In this document: positions 1 through 12,067 of the stretch, piece by piece
Position numbering within the stretch: position 1 is the first letter of the stretch
How the letters are laid out: each line of letters starts with the position of its first letter
DNA from: Rotaria socialis
Taxonomy: Eukaryota > Rotifera > Eurotatoria > Philodinida > Philodinidae
Direction of reading: 5' to 3'
Length of the DNA: 64,000 nucleotides
Assembly (NCBI GenBank): GCA_905331475.1
Contig: CAJNYU010000716.1
Location: 62,001-126,000, forward strand
Position numbers and translations under genes: made by a program
Notes under the pieces: generated by a model
Databases searched by the model: none
What the model saw: the letters and a program-made list of their open reading frames with translations, nothing else
Told to the model about the DNA's origin: nothing

Positions 1-22
1 CTTTGTTTATTCATTTAAACAG

Positions 23-2286
23 GTCATTGATCATAATGGTGAAAAATTTTACAGGACGTAAAACAAGTTTTATACCATTTCGACGTACAAAACCAGGCAT
101 CGGTGCAGCAAATCATACAACAACAAATGGTCGATCAACAGTTACTCGTCATCTCACACAATATGCATTTGGTGCTTGTTTATCAGGCACTCTTGTGCAT
201 TTTTCTGATCCAACGTAAGATAACAGTAGAACTATTTAATAGATTTCTGTTGAAACTTTCATTTTATCTAGATCACCTGTTCAATTAAATGTTTTTACTT
301 ATGATGAAAATTCATATACAGAAGGAAAATATAAAAAAGTCGATGAAATCCCAAATTCATCTCTAACATCAGCTGCTCCGATGTTATGTACGTATAACAC
401 TCACGTAGAAATAGATTGATAATAGTCATTGATTAATTTTCGATACAGAGAACAAAAAGAAAAGAAACATTTCGTACACTCACCCCACATTTGCACTAGT
501 CGATATTTTATTTACTTATTATGACCTATTTATGTTAGATCGTTACCTACTCAACAGTAACAACAAAACAAATAAAAAGCATTTTCAACTAGTTCTTTGT
601 GATATGTCAGAATTTTGAAAATATCAATCTCTCCTTAGGGCAAATATAAATCTATAATCTACGAAGGTGTTTTTGTTAGATATCATAGAAAATTTTTCAT
701 TCAAAAAAAAAAGAAATTACATCGATTATTGTTGACAAGAAAAAACGAGGGAAGATCAATCGGTCTTCGAATTCATTCGATTAATAAATAAATCGAAAAC
801 GCCCAGTTGAGAGATAGACTAGATAGATAAATTTCTTCGTTCTTTTGTATTTTGTCGATATATATATATCGATGTACGAATATATCTGATATACTTAAAA
901 TGAATGATAGATAACCAACAAGTATTGGTCAAATATATAATCTCATTTCGTTTGATTTCTTTTGTTATACAATCTAAACCATTCAAATCTTCTTTTTTTT
1001 TCAATACTATTTGATCTTTTAAAAAATGTTTTTAACGGAACAAAATCCGATAGCTTCTCATTCGTATTTGCTTTCATAATGCGTCGAGATTTCGAACACA
1101 CCTAAGAGCATATCATTTTACGCGAGTAAAATATCAGTAATGGCATACAGAACGAAAGATCAGCTGAGTGCACGGACTATGAATTATAATGTTCGTAAGA
1201 TACGATGCAAATGTACGATGTTTATCTCTTAGATAACGCTTGATGATGCACCTAGACGTTTAAAATAAATATCGATTGTACTTTTCAGGGATAGATGTTG
1301 ACGGTGTACATCAACGTGACATCATAGCACAGATCGGTAACCGTTATGATATTCATGCACTTGTTCAAACAGATATAACAACAACCGAACAACGAACAAA
1401 ATTAGATGTGCTTGATGATGCGTTATTTCTTGTATGTAAATTAATATTTCGTGATATTGGTCGTACAGGTCATACAGTTATTGAACAAATTAGTTTCTAT
1501 TTTAAAGAAAATCTACTGATTACATTTCAAGAAACGCCAAAAGATTTATTTGATTCAATAAAAAGTACGACTATTTTCTTCAATCTTGTATCGTGCAATT
1601 AATTTGTATTTTTCTTGAAAAGATCGAATTCGACAAGGAAAAGGTCGTATACGAAGATCGAAAATTGATTATCTTTTCTATTCACTTGTGGATGTTATTG
1701 TTGATCACTATATGGATGTACTTGATACAATGGGAACAAAAGTTGAATCCATTGATAATCAACTAATGAAAACACTTAAACGTGATACATTAGAATCTAT
1801 ATATGATATGAAACGTGATATGTTATATTTACGCGCAATAATATCTCCGTTAAAAGAAATAATAATTAAATTACAAAAAGAAGAAGAAACACAAATTATG
1901 CAAGAAAGTACAAATATTTATTTAAAAGATTTATTTGATCATGTTGTACAAGTTAATGACTCTATAGATACATATAGGGAAATGTTAGCATCGTTTATTG
2001 ATTTTTATATGATGCTTAATTCAAATGCTATGAATGAAGTTGTTAAAACATTAACAATCATATCAACGATATTTATTCCGTTAACTTTTATTAGTGGAGT
2101 TTATGGCATGGTAAAGAGAATTATTTTATTGATAGATACATTTTTCACTGTCCTCTTTTTTGTTTCTAGAATTTTGACATTATGCCTGAACTTAGATATA
2201 AATATGGTTATTATATTGTTTTAACTGTTATGGCTAGTCTTGCTATGTTTATGCTTGCGTGTTTTAAACGCAAACGTTGGTTTTAA
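23..2286 (+). CDS. CorA-type magnesium/divalent cation transporter (5' end uncertain)
   Basis: Inner-membrane-type Mg2+ channel of the CorA/MIT superfamily. Five exons fit in phase: 23-214, 272-387, 1289-1564, 1623-2110 and 2170-2286. The translation has the CorA order: a soluble N-terminal domain (WIDVDGVHQRD, then QRTKLDVLDDALF), the RIRQGKGRIRR segment, DYLFYSLVDVIVDHY, a long helical stretch, TM1 ending IPLTFISGVYGM, then N-F-D and TM2 (YYIVLTVMASLAMFMLACF) with a basic tail ending KRKRWF. The signature GMN is cut by the last intron (GM | N), so the last exon of 38 codons holds the pore asparagine and TM2. An acceptor-like TTTAAACAG just before base 23 suggests upstream exons outside the window; the ATG at 36 is the alternative start. 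About 395 codons are visible. Family assignment is confident; metal specificity and cell membrane are not shown. Confidence 0.85.
388..1288 (+). other. Long intron 2 of the CorA-type gene
   Basis: The 901-bp intron runs from GTACGTAT to CTTTTCAG. Its splice phase joins ...MLW|IDVDG correctly. I see only AT-rich unique sequence and a short TA-rich stretch near 860-900; no gene. Confidence 0.7.
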
Positions 2287-3894
2287 GTCTGCTGCGTCTT
2301 TCCTGATAGTTGTTTGCTTCGTTTGTGTGTGTTCTTCTCATAATATTATGTTCCCGGTATGAGAATATCTGTTAACTCTTTCGTTATTGTACATTCAAAA
2401 ACGAATACTTTTATGCTCGCTTCTTTCTTTCTTCTTGTCATTATGATGCACACAAAAGATAGACAGATTTTTCTTTATTCAAGAAAAAAAGTACCTTAAG
2501 AGATACTTTTTCGTTTGCCGTCGCATGAATTTGTTTCTACTACTAATGATGTATCCATTGGAATTCTATTGTATAATTCTTGGTTTGTTTTTCTCTCTTC
2601 AAAGAATAAGTCTTTTGATCAGTCAGCATCTACCTTTAATTTCTATTCTTCATATTGGTTTTTGATTATAGTGAGCGTTTATCATACCTACCATAGTACG
2701 TGTCTTCATGTATTTCTTCATAGGCTCAATGATGTAAACGGAATGCATAACGAAAATAAAACCTATGCAATGACACTGAATGTTATCATTTTGTATCAGT
2801 GCATGTTAAGTTCTATGAATATTTCGATCTTATTTTTTACAATTACAAGCAATCTTTTCTCTTATATTCATTTGGCTACTAGTAATAACTAGATATCACT
2901 TTAGTCAAGCATCGATAATCCTCAATCTTCGAATGTTTCCACTTTTTTGTTATCAATGTTTTATACTGCTTTATCGTCTTCAGTCTCCATAAAAAACGCA
3001 TAAGCGTACCTTTAATATACCTATATTCAACAATTCACTATGCAAATTTACCTTGAAGATGAATAGCGATTTGATAGTTTATCTCAAGCTTCATTTTAGC
3101 CGAAATTCCCGATATACGTTAATATGGATTTAATAAAAAACAGATTAATTCTCGCATATGAAATAGCGAATATTTCATTAATTATCAACATTACTGTATT
3201 CGAAATTATATCTTATTTGACATTTACTGATTGTGAAAGAAGTGTTGCTTGTTCGAAAGAGGGCCGGACAACATCCCCCAAAATCGAGAAACTGTCTCAT
3301 TTACAGCAGAAATCGTTTACCCACAAAAAGTCAAGACGAAACACTTCATTAGGAACATATCTCCTTCTAAGCAGAACTTCACCAAAAACAGAGAGACATG
3401 GATCATCTCCTTATCGACTCTCAGACAAAATTCTACCAGAAACGGTACTAGACCAGCGAGAATGGTAATATTTTAAGAAGAAATAGTTGAACCGTTTCTC
3501 CTCTTCCAACGAGAAATAGATAAGATAGTAGGAGATATTGATAATTTTCTTTTCGTCTTATAGGGAAGTTTTGTAGGAGAAAGAATATTTTTGTTTCTCG
3601 TAAAAGATACGTTCAGGTGTACGTTTTTATCCAAACGAATGGTATAAATTCTTATGATACCGAATAACTTTGGGTCGTATGCCCATGTTGTATAGAACGA
3701 CCCTAAACGACTAGAAGCGGCAGCCGTTACGATGATCAGCGACGAAGTATCGGAAAATGATGTGATACGGCGAAAAACGGTGACCTTTTAGGTGACGGTT
3801 TCCGTGTTATCGGACACGACTACCTTCTAAGGCGAACGTTTTTTATCGTTTTACATCTCTGTTATTTGGAGATATAAATATCCATAATCCACTC
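2287..3894. other. Intergenic, no gene recognised
   Basis: AT-rich sequence downstream of the CorA-type gene. Open frames at 2515-2892 and 3124-3476 show no recognisable domain or coding bias. Around 3690-3840 the DNA becomes richer in CG-containing words (CGGCAGCCG, ACGGCGAAAAACGG), as in the repeat at 5131-5402, so it may be old repeat material. Confidence 0.4.
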
Positions 3895-4018
3895 CCCCCC
3901 CCTCTCCGATAACTCCCCGCAAAATAACGAGACCCCTGGGGAGTTCCTGTCGTGAGTCCCCCGGGGACTTTTTATTTGCGGAACTCCCTGAGAATTTTTC
4001 TAGGGAGAGTTGACTAGG
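3895..4018. repeat. GC-rich foldback sequence
   Basis: A C8 run is followed by AACTCCCCGCAAAATAACG...CCCCTGGGGAGTT and then GGGGACTTTTTATTTGCGGAACTCCC, whose reverse complement resembles the first arm. The two arms pair as an imperfect inverted repeat of about 90 bp in otherwise AT-rich DNA. Origin unknown; possibly a decayed MITE. Confidence 0.45.
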
Positions 4019-4054
4019 GATGGATAAAATATATAGTTACTTAGACACTATCGT

Positions 4055-4270
4055 TCAACTTATTTTATTTCATTTTCTTTTCTTTTCTTTTCTTTTTTGG
4101 ATTCCTTTATTTATTCTATTTTATTTTTTTTATTTCATTTACTGTATTTTTATTGTATATTTTATTTATTTATTTTATATTGTTGCATTTTACTTCTTTT
4201 ATTTTATTTATTATTTATTTCATTATATTTATTTTTTTATTTTGTTTTATTTATTTTAATCTTTGTATTA
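4055..4270. repeat. Low-complexity T-rich tract
   Basis: Irregular TTTTCTTTT / TTTATTTTATTT runs on the plus strand. Open frames here give only Phe/Tyr/Leu-rich products from base composition and are not genes. The following 4271-5130 is AT-rich with nothing recognised. Confidence 0.7.
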
Positions 4271-5130
4271 TTTCAGTGTTTTTTATTCTTTTCCGATGTT
4301 TTTTTTGTGTTATTTCATGCTATTTTGTGTGTAGACGTTTCTTTTTAAAATAAATATATAATAATAAGATTAAATTAAATGTTTAAAAAGTATAAACGAT
4401 CAACGGCGTCGTTTTTCATCTTTTAGGGCATTATTTGCGCCGTTTGCTACCCGTTCCAGGCAGTTTAATGCCATCTTTCAGACGGTCTGAATGATGAACC
4501 TGGGCAGCTATGTTATAATTGAAACCGACAATGATACAATAAACAGGATACATTATCTGTATAGTAAAGTATTGGTGTCTAAATAATTTATTTTCTGAAG
4601 AACAATATATACACAGTGTAGGATGAGCGCATAAAGAAATGTAATAGATCTCCTCTTATGTTAGTAAGATTAATACAATATGTTAACCAAAATATCCAAA
4701 CAATGGATTTGAAATGTTCACCTTTACAAAATAAAAATATGTTGACCTCTACGTTGCAGCTTACTGAATCATTGGAACATGTTTAATTATATGGACTCTA
4801 CCAAGTAGAACTATGGTCAAAACGTCATGCTAACAGGTTTAATTCCTTCTTGTGAAAAGCATTTCCCTATATAGTTTAACAATTTCTGTTTGAATTAAAT
4901 ATTATTGTCGTTGAAAAAGGAAAGTGATATATGTATACATGATTTCTTTTTTTTCCATTTCTCCTTGCTATCCGTAATTTTTTATGGGTGATTCATTTCT
5001 GCTTAAACTGGAACAATTTCTCGATCGATTGGTACTGTTGTCCACTACTGAATATTTTGTAAATTATCCCAACTTTTAATCAAGTAAATTTTTCATCCAC
5101 TTTTTAACTTCCATCTTACTTTAGTATTCC

Positions 5131-5402
5131 CAGGTCGAGCATTACGGTTACCAGAAACGGTCGTATACGACCGTAAACGTTAACGTGTACTGCCGTTTCC
5201 TGCCATTTCTCACCGTAAATGGCCGTAACTTGACGTTTTGGCATGCACCGTATTACGGCCGTAATTAATCGTGCCGTAAACGGTTACTAACGACCGTAAT
5301 GTGGTCGGATATTTCCGTATCCGATCGTTTATGGCGCGATACAAAACGACCGTAATACGGTGCATACCAAACGGCCGTGTACGACACAAGTTGATCGACC
5401 TG
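5131..5402. repeat. Foldback element built from degenerate CCGTAA/TTACGG words
   Basis: About 270 bp packed with CGGCCGTAA, GACCGTAA, CCGTAAACGG and their complements on both strands. The edges carry CAGGTCGA (5131-5138) and its exact complement TCGACCTG (5395-5402). Candidate target duplications (AGTATTCC / AGTTTGCA) match poorly, so transposon identity is not proven. Open frames here are by-products. 5403-5935 has no recognisable gene. Confidence 0.5.
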
Positions 5403-5943
5403 AGTTTGCACAATGTATTTGAATGATAAAAACAAATGCACATACAGATGAATTTAGTGTTTTTCTCAAAATCTAACTTAAATAATAATCAATATGTTTT
5501 AGAAAGTATAGAAAACTCTCTCTATGCTATATCTCATGCAGATTCAACAATGGTTCAACTATATATTTTGTCTTGATTCTGTTCAAACAGGTAGTTTCTA
5601 TGGAGAATATTAATGAAAGCTTTCTTGAAATTGAAAAAGGAAACACTCTCGTTCAAACTCTAGTTATACCAATAAGTAGCTTTTAACAAGAAGTACATTT
5701 TTATCATAACGATTCAATAGATTTCGAAATAATTTTATCTACCCTTTTAAATCCCGATGAATTGTGCCTCAGCAAAGGTTGTGAATGTCTGGAGCAGAAT
5801 AATCAGTCAAACCCTCACCCACCCACCGACTCATCATAAATTCATAAACCCACAATTTTTGATAAGGATTCTTTTATTTAATCACCGATAGCATGTGACA
5901 TCAAAAGAAAAAGAAAATTTTTACCTTCTATGCTATTCGCTCC

Positions 5944-6168
5944 GAATGGATGGAAAAAGGAAGAAAGGAAAAATGTCAAAAACAAGAATATGAGATGAAC
6001 ATGACCATGTAAGATTGAATTGAGGGTGAGGGAGACTTGTACTTCAGTATACTCTCGTTTTCAGCATTTCTATTCATCTGCATGTGTATTAATTTTGTTT
6101 TCGATATTTTTATTTTCGACATTTTTTTCCTTTCGATATTTTTCCTTTCTTCATTTTTCCATCATACC
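5944..6168. mobile_element. MITE-like element with TIRs and an 8-bp TSD
   Basis: The 225-bp element starts GAATGGATGGAAAAAGGAAG and ends with the complement of GGTATGATGGAAAAATGAAG, so its ends are inverted repeats. It is flanked on both sides by TTCGCTCC (5936-5943 and 6169-6176), an 8-bp target-site duplication as made by hAT-type transposases. It has no coding capacity. A second copy in the opposite orientation lies at 12798-13005 inside the larger element 12737-13903, so this is a family. Superfamily is inferred from TSD length only. Confidence 0.7.
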
Positions 6169-6176
6169 TTCGCTCC

Positions 6177-6850
6177 TTATTAGTGGCGCTTGGAAGTTGC
6201 CAACAATGCACGATAATTTTTCGAGTGCGCGATGTTATTTCCAACATAAAACAGTTCTTGGGTATTTATATGCTCCCAGTCAATTATTAATCGTAATAAC
6301 ATCTATGGAGAAAGCATCCGTTTCTATTTATTGATTAGTTTCAAAAGAGTTGAAATACAACTGTAGATCGCTCAAGTGAGATTCGTAAGTGTCAGTATAT
6401 TTCAGGAGTATTAAAAGCGAGTAATGATATGAAAATGAGCACCTCTGTAGCCGATTATTAATCAAGTGGTTTCAAAACAGATACAAACTACTCTTTGCCA
6501 CATTTCAGATTATATTTTTGCATTATTTTTTTAAAGAAAAAGACGTTAGTAGCGTTGCCAGTGCTCACTTTTATGACTGTCAGGATAAAGATGATGATTT
6601 TCATTGTGTTTATAATTGATAAGAAACTTGGCATCAAGCATTTCGATCTAAATCATAGAATTGATCTTGGTGTACCAATTAAAATAGTTTATGATAACTG
6701 GTAGCTGGTAGACCACGTACACTATTAAGATCAGTAACCATTAATTAGTCTGTTCTATATAATTATCTACTATTTTTAGAATTCTACAATAGAGATACCA
6801 TTTTTTTTATACTCTTAAAAATTCTAGTTGTAGAATATTTTAGACCAAAA
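6177..6850. other. Upstream region of the WLD-domain gene
   Basis: AT-rich, no convincing gene. A short open frame at 6495-6704 has no recognisable feature. The promoter of the following gene should lie near its 3' end, but I see no motif I would call. Confidence 0.4.
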
Positions 6851-7549
6851 ATGGATGTAGGTGCATTACATGCTGAAAATCCAAACCATTTAATTATTTG
6901 GCTGGATCAACATATTGGACAACCTGAATGGTGTCAGCAATTGAAAAGAGCATTTTCAACTCAAACTGATCCAAGATGTGAGACCCTAGTGAGCCTGTCA
7001 GACAAGGACTACGATGGAATGCTTCTTGAAGGAAGTGCTTGGCCAATAGATTTCGAGGGTGTTAGTTATTTAATGGAAGTATTCACCGATATTGACAGGT
7101 GTATACACTGTTTCGAACGTAACAGGGATAGGCGAATTTTTCTTATTGCATCAGAAACACTGGGGAAAGTGGTTGTACCAATAATTTTAGAAAGATTTCA
7201 AGATATGTTCATTGATCCAGTTACTAATGAACCATACATGTTCATTTATATTTTTTGTCATAATATTGCATATCAAGTTGAATGGGCATTTGACTACTGT
7301 GATTATGTTCAAATGTTCAATTTTGATGCAGACTTATTAGCTCGCGTGCTACACGATATTGGCAATTACTATTTTACTGAAGGTAGACGGTTATTAGGTG
7401 AAAATCCTCCAAATAATGTAGCAGCTCACTATCGTCTCCGGTGGGCGCGCATTCTATATCAACGACATAATCAAATGGAACACGTGTCAATAAGCCATGA
7501 ACTTGATGAAATCAATCACCTTCTCGATAATGTAGAAGAAGAAGAATAA
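6851..7549 (+). CDS. Stand-alone 'WLD' domain protein, related to the N-terminus of the neighbouring ADP-ribosyltransferase
   Basis: Single-exon gene of 232 residues, ATG in a reasonable context (CCAAAAATGG). Function unknown. From residue ~15 it reads LIIWLDQHIG, then a segment FLIASETLGKVVVP, then MFIYIFCHNIAYQVEWAF and an acidic tail ending in four Glu. These blocks line up in order with LVWLDASVN / VLIVSGQLGREHLP / LLSVYVYCYNQELNEQWAV in the gene at 10024, so the two share a domain: a hydrophobic strand plus WLD, then a strand followed by LG..(V/L)P, then a Y(I/V)(F/Y)C strand. The layout suggests an alpha/beta Rossmann- or receiver-like fold (inference). This copy has a longer insert (residues ~38-85) and lacks the ADP-ribosyltransferase and TPR parts. 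AATAAA overlaps the stop codon. It may be a regulator, decoy or truncated paralogue; I do not assign a role. Confidence 0.7.
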   Translation: MDVGALHAENPNHLIIWLDQHIGQPEWCQQLKRAFSTQTDPRCETLVSLSDKDYDGMLLEGSAWPIDFEGVSYLMEVFTDIDRCIHCFERNRDRRIFLIASETLGKVVVPIILERFQDMFIDPVTNEPYMFIYIFCHNIAYQVEWAFDYCDYVQMFNFDADLLARVLHDIGNYYFTEGRRLLGENPPNNVAAHYRLRWARILYQRHNQMEHVSISHELDEINHLLDNVEEEE

Positions 7550-10023
7550 AGCTCATTCTCCTATGATAATGATGATGATAATAAACCACAATAACTATGA
7601 TTCATATAGAACCGTTTTGAAGGAGGCGCATGAACATTGCGTCTTGGCTGTTTGCATGTTTTAATTACTTCCACCTGTATGAAACATGAATTTTAAAAGA
7701 TCTAGAAATTTTTAGTTTTTATTGGTATTGAACGAAACTAAACTATACAGCTCCTGCATTGCTATAATCAATACTTAGTTCAAGAGGATGTTCTATTGAA
7801 AATATTTCTACTTATAGTTGATCTATCTCATAATTATTTCCTTGGGCGATTGCCAGTAATACTTTTGCTCATAAATGTAAAATAAACGATAAAACTGAAG
7901 ATACTTTGTCTGTCGTGTCGACGAACCAAATAAAATGTGGCAAAATTAGTCATAGTTAATGGGGTTCAAAAGAAATACCAATAGTTTAGGTAAATCTGTG
8001 CTTCATTTCGATAACGATAATACAAACAGGAATGTATTATTAAATAACTTTACGAACCATCTGTCTCAACGTTTTTGAGACTCAAATAATGAGCAGAATC
8101 ATTTTGTAACCGAAAATCAGGATGGGGATAACTGATACTTTCAAAGTGAACTTTCATTCTCACCTGAAAAAGACCATTTGTGAAAATCTATTTGCGCAGT
8201 TTAGTGATTTCTTGAGCAGAATCATAGTGGTAATTGTCTAAAATGCTTGATGAAATGATAAATTAGATAGCAGTACTTCTTATTCTATCAAGAGATATTA
8301 TAATACGTCGTATAAATTTGATGTTCTTACAACGAAACTCATACAACGAAAGGGAATCTTCAAAGACAACAATCTAAACATTTCCTTAGTGCAATACAAC
8401 GTCTCATATTAATTAATGAACAAGTCCATAATGTCTAATAAACTTCTGCTGTCTTATCAGTCGAAAAATATGGATTATAGAACAGTGTTAATTTATAATT
8501 ACAGTATATTTTATTTTGAAGAACTTCAGTACTTGTATTGATTGCATGAAACTATTATTATTAAATAATATAAAGTTGCAGTCTAAAACCTTCAAAACAA
8601 AAACATAGATTTATCATGTTTTTTTGTCTCTTCAAAAGTTGTTTTAAAAAGTATCTGAAACAAAACGGGTTTACTAGAGTATTTGTTGTAGACGATACGA
8701 TTTTTTTTAGAGAATGAAACAATATATTTTTCATTTTGGAAGAAAAAAACTTGAGTTACCATCGATGAATATTGAAAAATAGAAAGAAGTCCAATTCTGT
8801 TCACACTGCTGTTATTATCAGGTAAACCAGTCATTAATACGAAAAATATGATGACTCATTTCATATATTTGATTTGATTTTGATATGCTATGATGTCAAC
8901 GAGGTATTGGAGACTTCTGTTGAAGCTATTTGAAACTGAAATGTGGGAGAGTTGACAAAATATTAACAAATATATCAATATTTTTAACATATTGAAAGAT
9001 TCGATTATATATGTCAGGTTTTTATTTGGGCGGAAGTGAAACCAGTGAGCGGATCTTGCGTTTTGTTTCATTTTATCTAAATACAAGCAACAACTTTCAA
9101 TAATTAGAATGTTCACTAGAAACCAATGACTTGCTGTACCGAGTAAAATGCCCCATTTTAATATGGACGAGCAATGCTATGTATCTCTAAGGAATCACTG
9201 TGGTTTTTAGGCTGCACATTTTTGGAACTATCATGCATTTTGAAATGAATAAAGAGTGAACGTTTGAATTGATAGCGTTCGATCTCTGCATATGAACGAA
9301 GAGGATATCGATCATCATTCAGAAGTTTTCTAGAAACTTCCAAATCACTCTAGGATGTGAATCATCTGCAATTGATTCTAGCTAGTAGAAATATTACTGA
9401 TTTTGCTAGTGACTGCAGCAATTGATTAAACGGCCTTTTGCTGCTTTCTATAAAATGTATCGTACATTTTCTCATCAGTATATATGAAGTTAGAAAAACA
9501 AAACACCGATGTGGCGAACCAAAGAAATCGTTTAATGAGCTATTATTAAACCACTATAATGAAACGGTGAATTTGCAATATGAACGTTTTTATAATAAAT
9601 AAATTTCAGAGCCCGATGAACAACTATAAAAACAATTATTATAGTCTACTTAATTCACTTATTTTGTATAGAGCATTCTCACTGCAGCTCTTTCATAGAG
9701 TCACCCACACAATTTTACATGATAGCTTTTCAATGCTTCAATGAATGCCTTTCATACATGAAAAAACACAGGCTGAAAATATGTGTTTCTTTTTCTTTTC
9801 AACTCCGATGTATTTCTTTTAGCTATCGCATGATTTGCTTGCAGTAATATTTCGTCTTCGTGAGCAAGAACGAAAAAAAAACAAATTTCACTTTTTTCTT
9901 CTATGCAGAGCGCAAAAAAGACGTTATTATCTACGTTAGATTTACTTAACCAAAATTTTCATTCTGACCGGTTTGTGTAATAAATAAACTTTTATTGCGA
10001 CAACAGCAAAACATTTTAAAACA
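7550..10023. other. Intergenic between the two WLD-domain genes
   Basis: About 2.5 kb of AT-rich DNA. Open frames on both strands (for example 8592-9343) are short, without domain signatures. No RNA gene or repeat recognised. Confidence 0.45.
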
Positions 10024-12067
10024 ATGGGAGGCCTTCTTGAAAAGATTGCGATGTCTGCAGATGATAATTTGGAAACATTCACACTTGTTTGGCTCGATGC
10101 TTCCGTTAACACAACTGATGAAAATCGTGACGCTCAAAATTTACTTAAAAAAACTATTCATCAGTTAAAAGCGTTTCAAGATCCTCCACAGTGTGAAAAA
10201 TACATATTAAGTTTGCCGGTGGAAGATCGGGTTGTTTTGATAGTGAGTGGGCAGTTAGGTCGAGAACATTTGCCTAAGTATCACAGTTATCAGCAACTCT
10301 TATCGGTATATGTGTATTGTTACAATCAAGAATTAAATGAGCAATGGGCTGTTACATATCCAAAAGTAATAAAAATTACAATCTCATGTTAAATCGTAAG
10401 AATATTAATCATTCTTTATTTTATAGATAAAAGCTGTCGTTACAAACTTAAATGAACTTATTGCTCGAATCCAATTTGATCATGAAAAACGACAAGAATC
10501 AAGAATTTACGAATCATTACCAATTAGTATCTTCGACCCGCAGATTCCTCATGAGAAACTTACGGCTAATCTTCAAGGTCAACTCGTTCATTCGCAGTTA
10601 TTAATTAATTGTCTCCTTAGAATGGATTCGGACAAGAATGATAAGCAAAATTTAATCGCCCTAAGCAAAACCGTTTACAGAAAGAATCGAACAGAGTTGA
10701 AGGCTATCGATGCTTTTGAACGAGATTATGAGCCGCAGCGGGCTATTTTCTGGTATACGAAAAATTCATTTGTTTCTCGACTATTGAACAAAGCTCTTCG
10801 TATTCAAAATATCGATATTCTATTTGTATTTCAATTTTTTATTGTTGATATTCGACGACAGCTGGAAAAATCTCAATGTAAAGCACGGGTAACTGTTTAT
10901 CGTGGCCAATTAATGTCAAAGAACGAAGTTCAGAAGTTAAAAAGTTCTCTTCACCAATTTATCTCAATCAATTCGTTCCTTTCAGCTACTAAGAATTCCC
11001 AAACAGCTATTTCATATCTGCAGAATGCTGATGGCTTAGAAAAAGTATTATTTGAAATTAATGCTGATCCTGCATTTAGCGGCGATAAGCCATTTGCTAA
11101 CATTCAATCATTCAGTGCCGATCAAGAAGAGGAAACACTTTTCATGTTGGGATCGATTTTTGAAATCGTTGATGTTTCTGTTGTGAATAACGAGATATGG
11201 AAAGTTAGATTAAAATTATTTTCTGACAATAATGAACAAATTAATTCGAATCAGATGCAAAATCAGAGTCACACTCAACTTCTTGCATTTGGACATGTGC
11301 TGATCACGATGGGGAATGTGCAAGAAGCACAGATATATTACGACCGTTTACTTAAAATACTTCCAAGCAATGATCCAGATCGAGCTCGCTGCTTGGAAGC
11401 ACTCGCCAGTTTAGCTGATGAAAAAAAGGAATATCAGAAGAGCCTTGAAATATACGAAGAAGTTCTCAAAATAAATAAACATACATACGGCGAACAAAGC
11501 TCATATACTGCATCGAATTACAATAGTATAGGAGAAGCATATCGGAAGAAAGGTGATTATGATAAAGCACTCCGGTGTTATGAAGACGCATTGAAAATTT
11601 TGGAGCCATATACACAGGGTAAAGAGCTTCTACAAAAGGCTATATCTTTGAATAGTATTGGTATCATTCATCAAGAAAAAAAGCAATATATCGAAGCACT
11701 CAAGTATTATGCGAAAGCACATGAAATACGCCTACACTACAAGCCCCGTGATGAAACATCTTTAGGCATGTCTTTAAATAACATTGGCAATGCTCAGTAT
11801 CTTCTTACACGTTATGACGATGCACTATATTACTATCAAGAAGCTCTTAAAATCTATAAAACTACTCTTCCACCAAACCATCCAAAGGTTGCATCGGTTT
11901 ATAACAATATAGGTGCCATCTACGACGACAAAAAGAAAATAAATGAAGCCTTAGCTTTTTATATGGACGCTTACAAAATTTATGCTAATATATATTCTGA
12001 TACGCACCCAAATCTAATCAAAATAAAGGAAAACATCGATCGTCTACAGTCTCAAGCTAAACGTTAG
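10024..12067 (+). CDS. WLD domain - arginine-type mono-ADP-ribosyltransferase - TPR protein
   Basis: Two exons (10024-10365, 10427-12067) with a 61-bp GT-AG intron give about 660 residues. Domains in order: WLD domain (~15-135); ADP-ribosyltransferase (~200-360); at least five KLC-like tetratricopeptide repeats (~400-650). The transferase has the R-S-ExE clade marks: Arg in VTVYRGQL (~R273), SFLSAT (~297-302), and Glu-x-Glu in QEEETLF (~E348, E350). That predicts transfer of ADP-ribose from NAD+ to a protein side chain, usually arginine. The TPRs repeat blocks such as NNIGxxY..KxxYxxALxxYxxALKI, as in kinesin light chain, and likely choose partners. No signal peptide is visible, so it is probably intracellular. 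The start could also be the Met at 10051. I recall this architecture from bdelloid proteomes; substrate and role are unknown. All key catalytic residues are present, so activity is plausible. Confidence 0.85.

Noticed and set aside
4020..4353. Hydrophobic Phe/Tyr/Leu-rich open frames resembling membrane proteins
   Set aside because: Low-complexity T-rich DNA gives such products in any frame; several overlapping frames are equally open.
5210..5443. 77-codon minus-strand open frame
   Set aside because: It runs through the CCGTAA/TTACGG foldback repeat and has no domain or start context.
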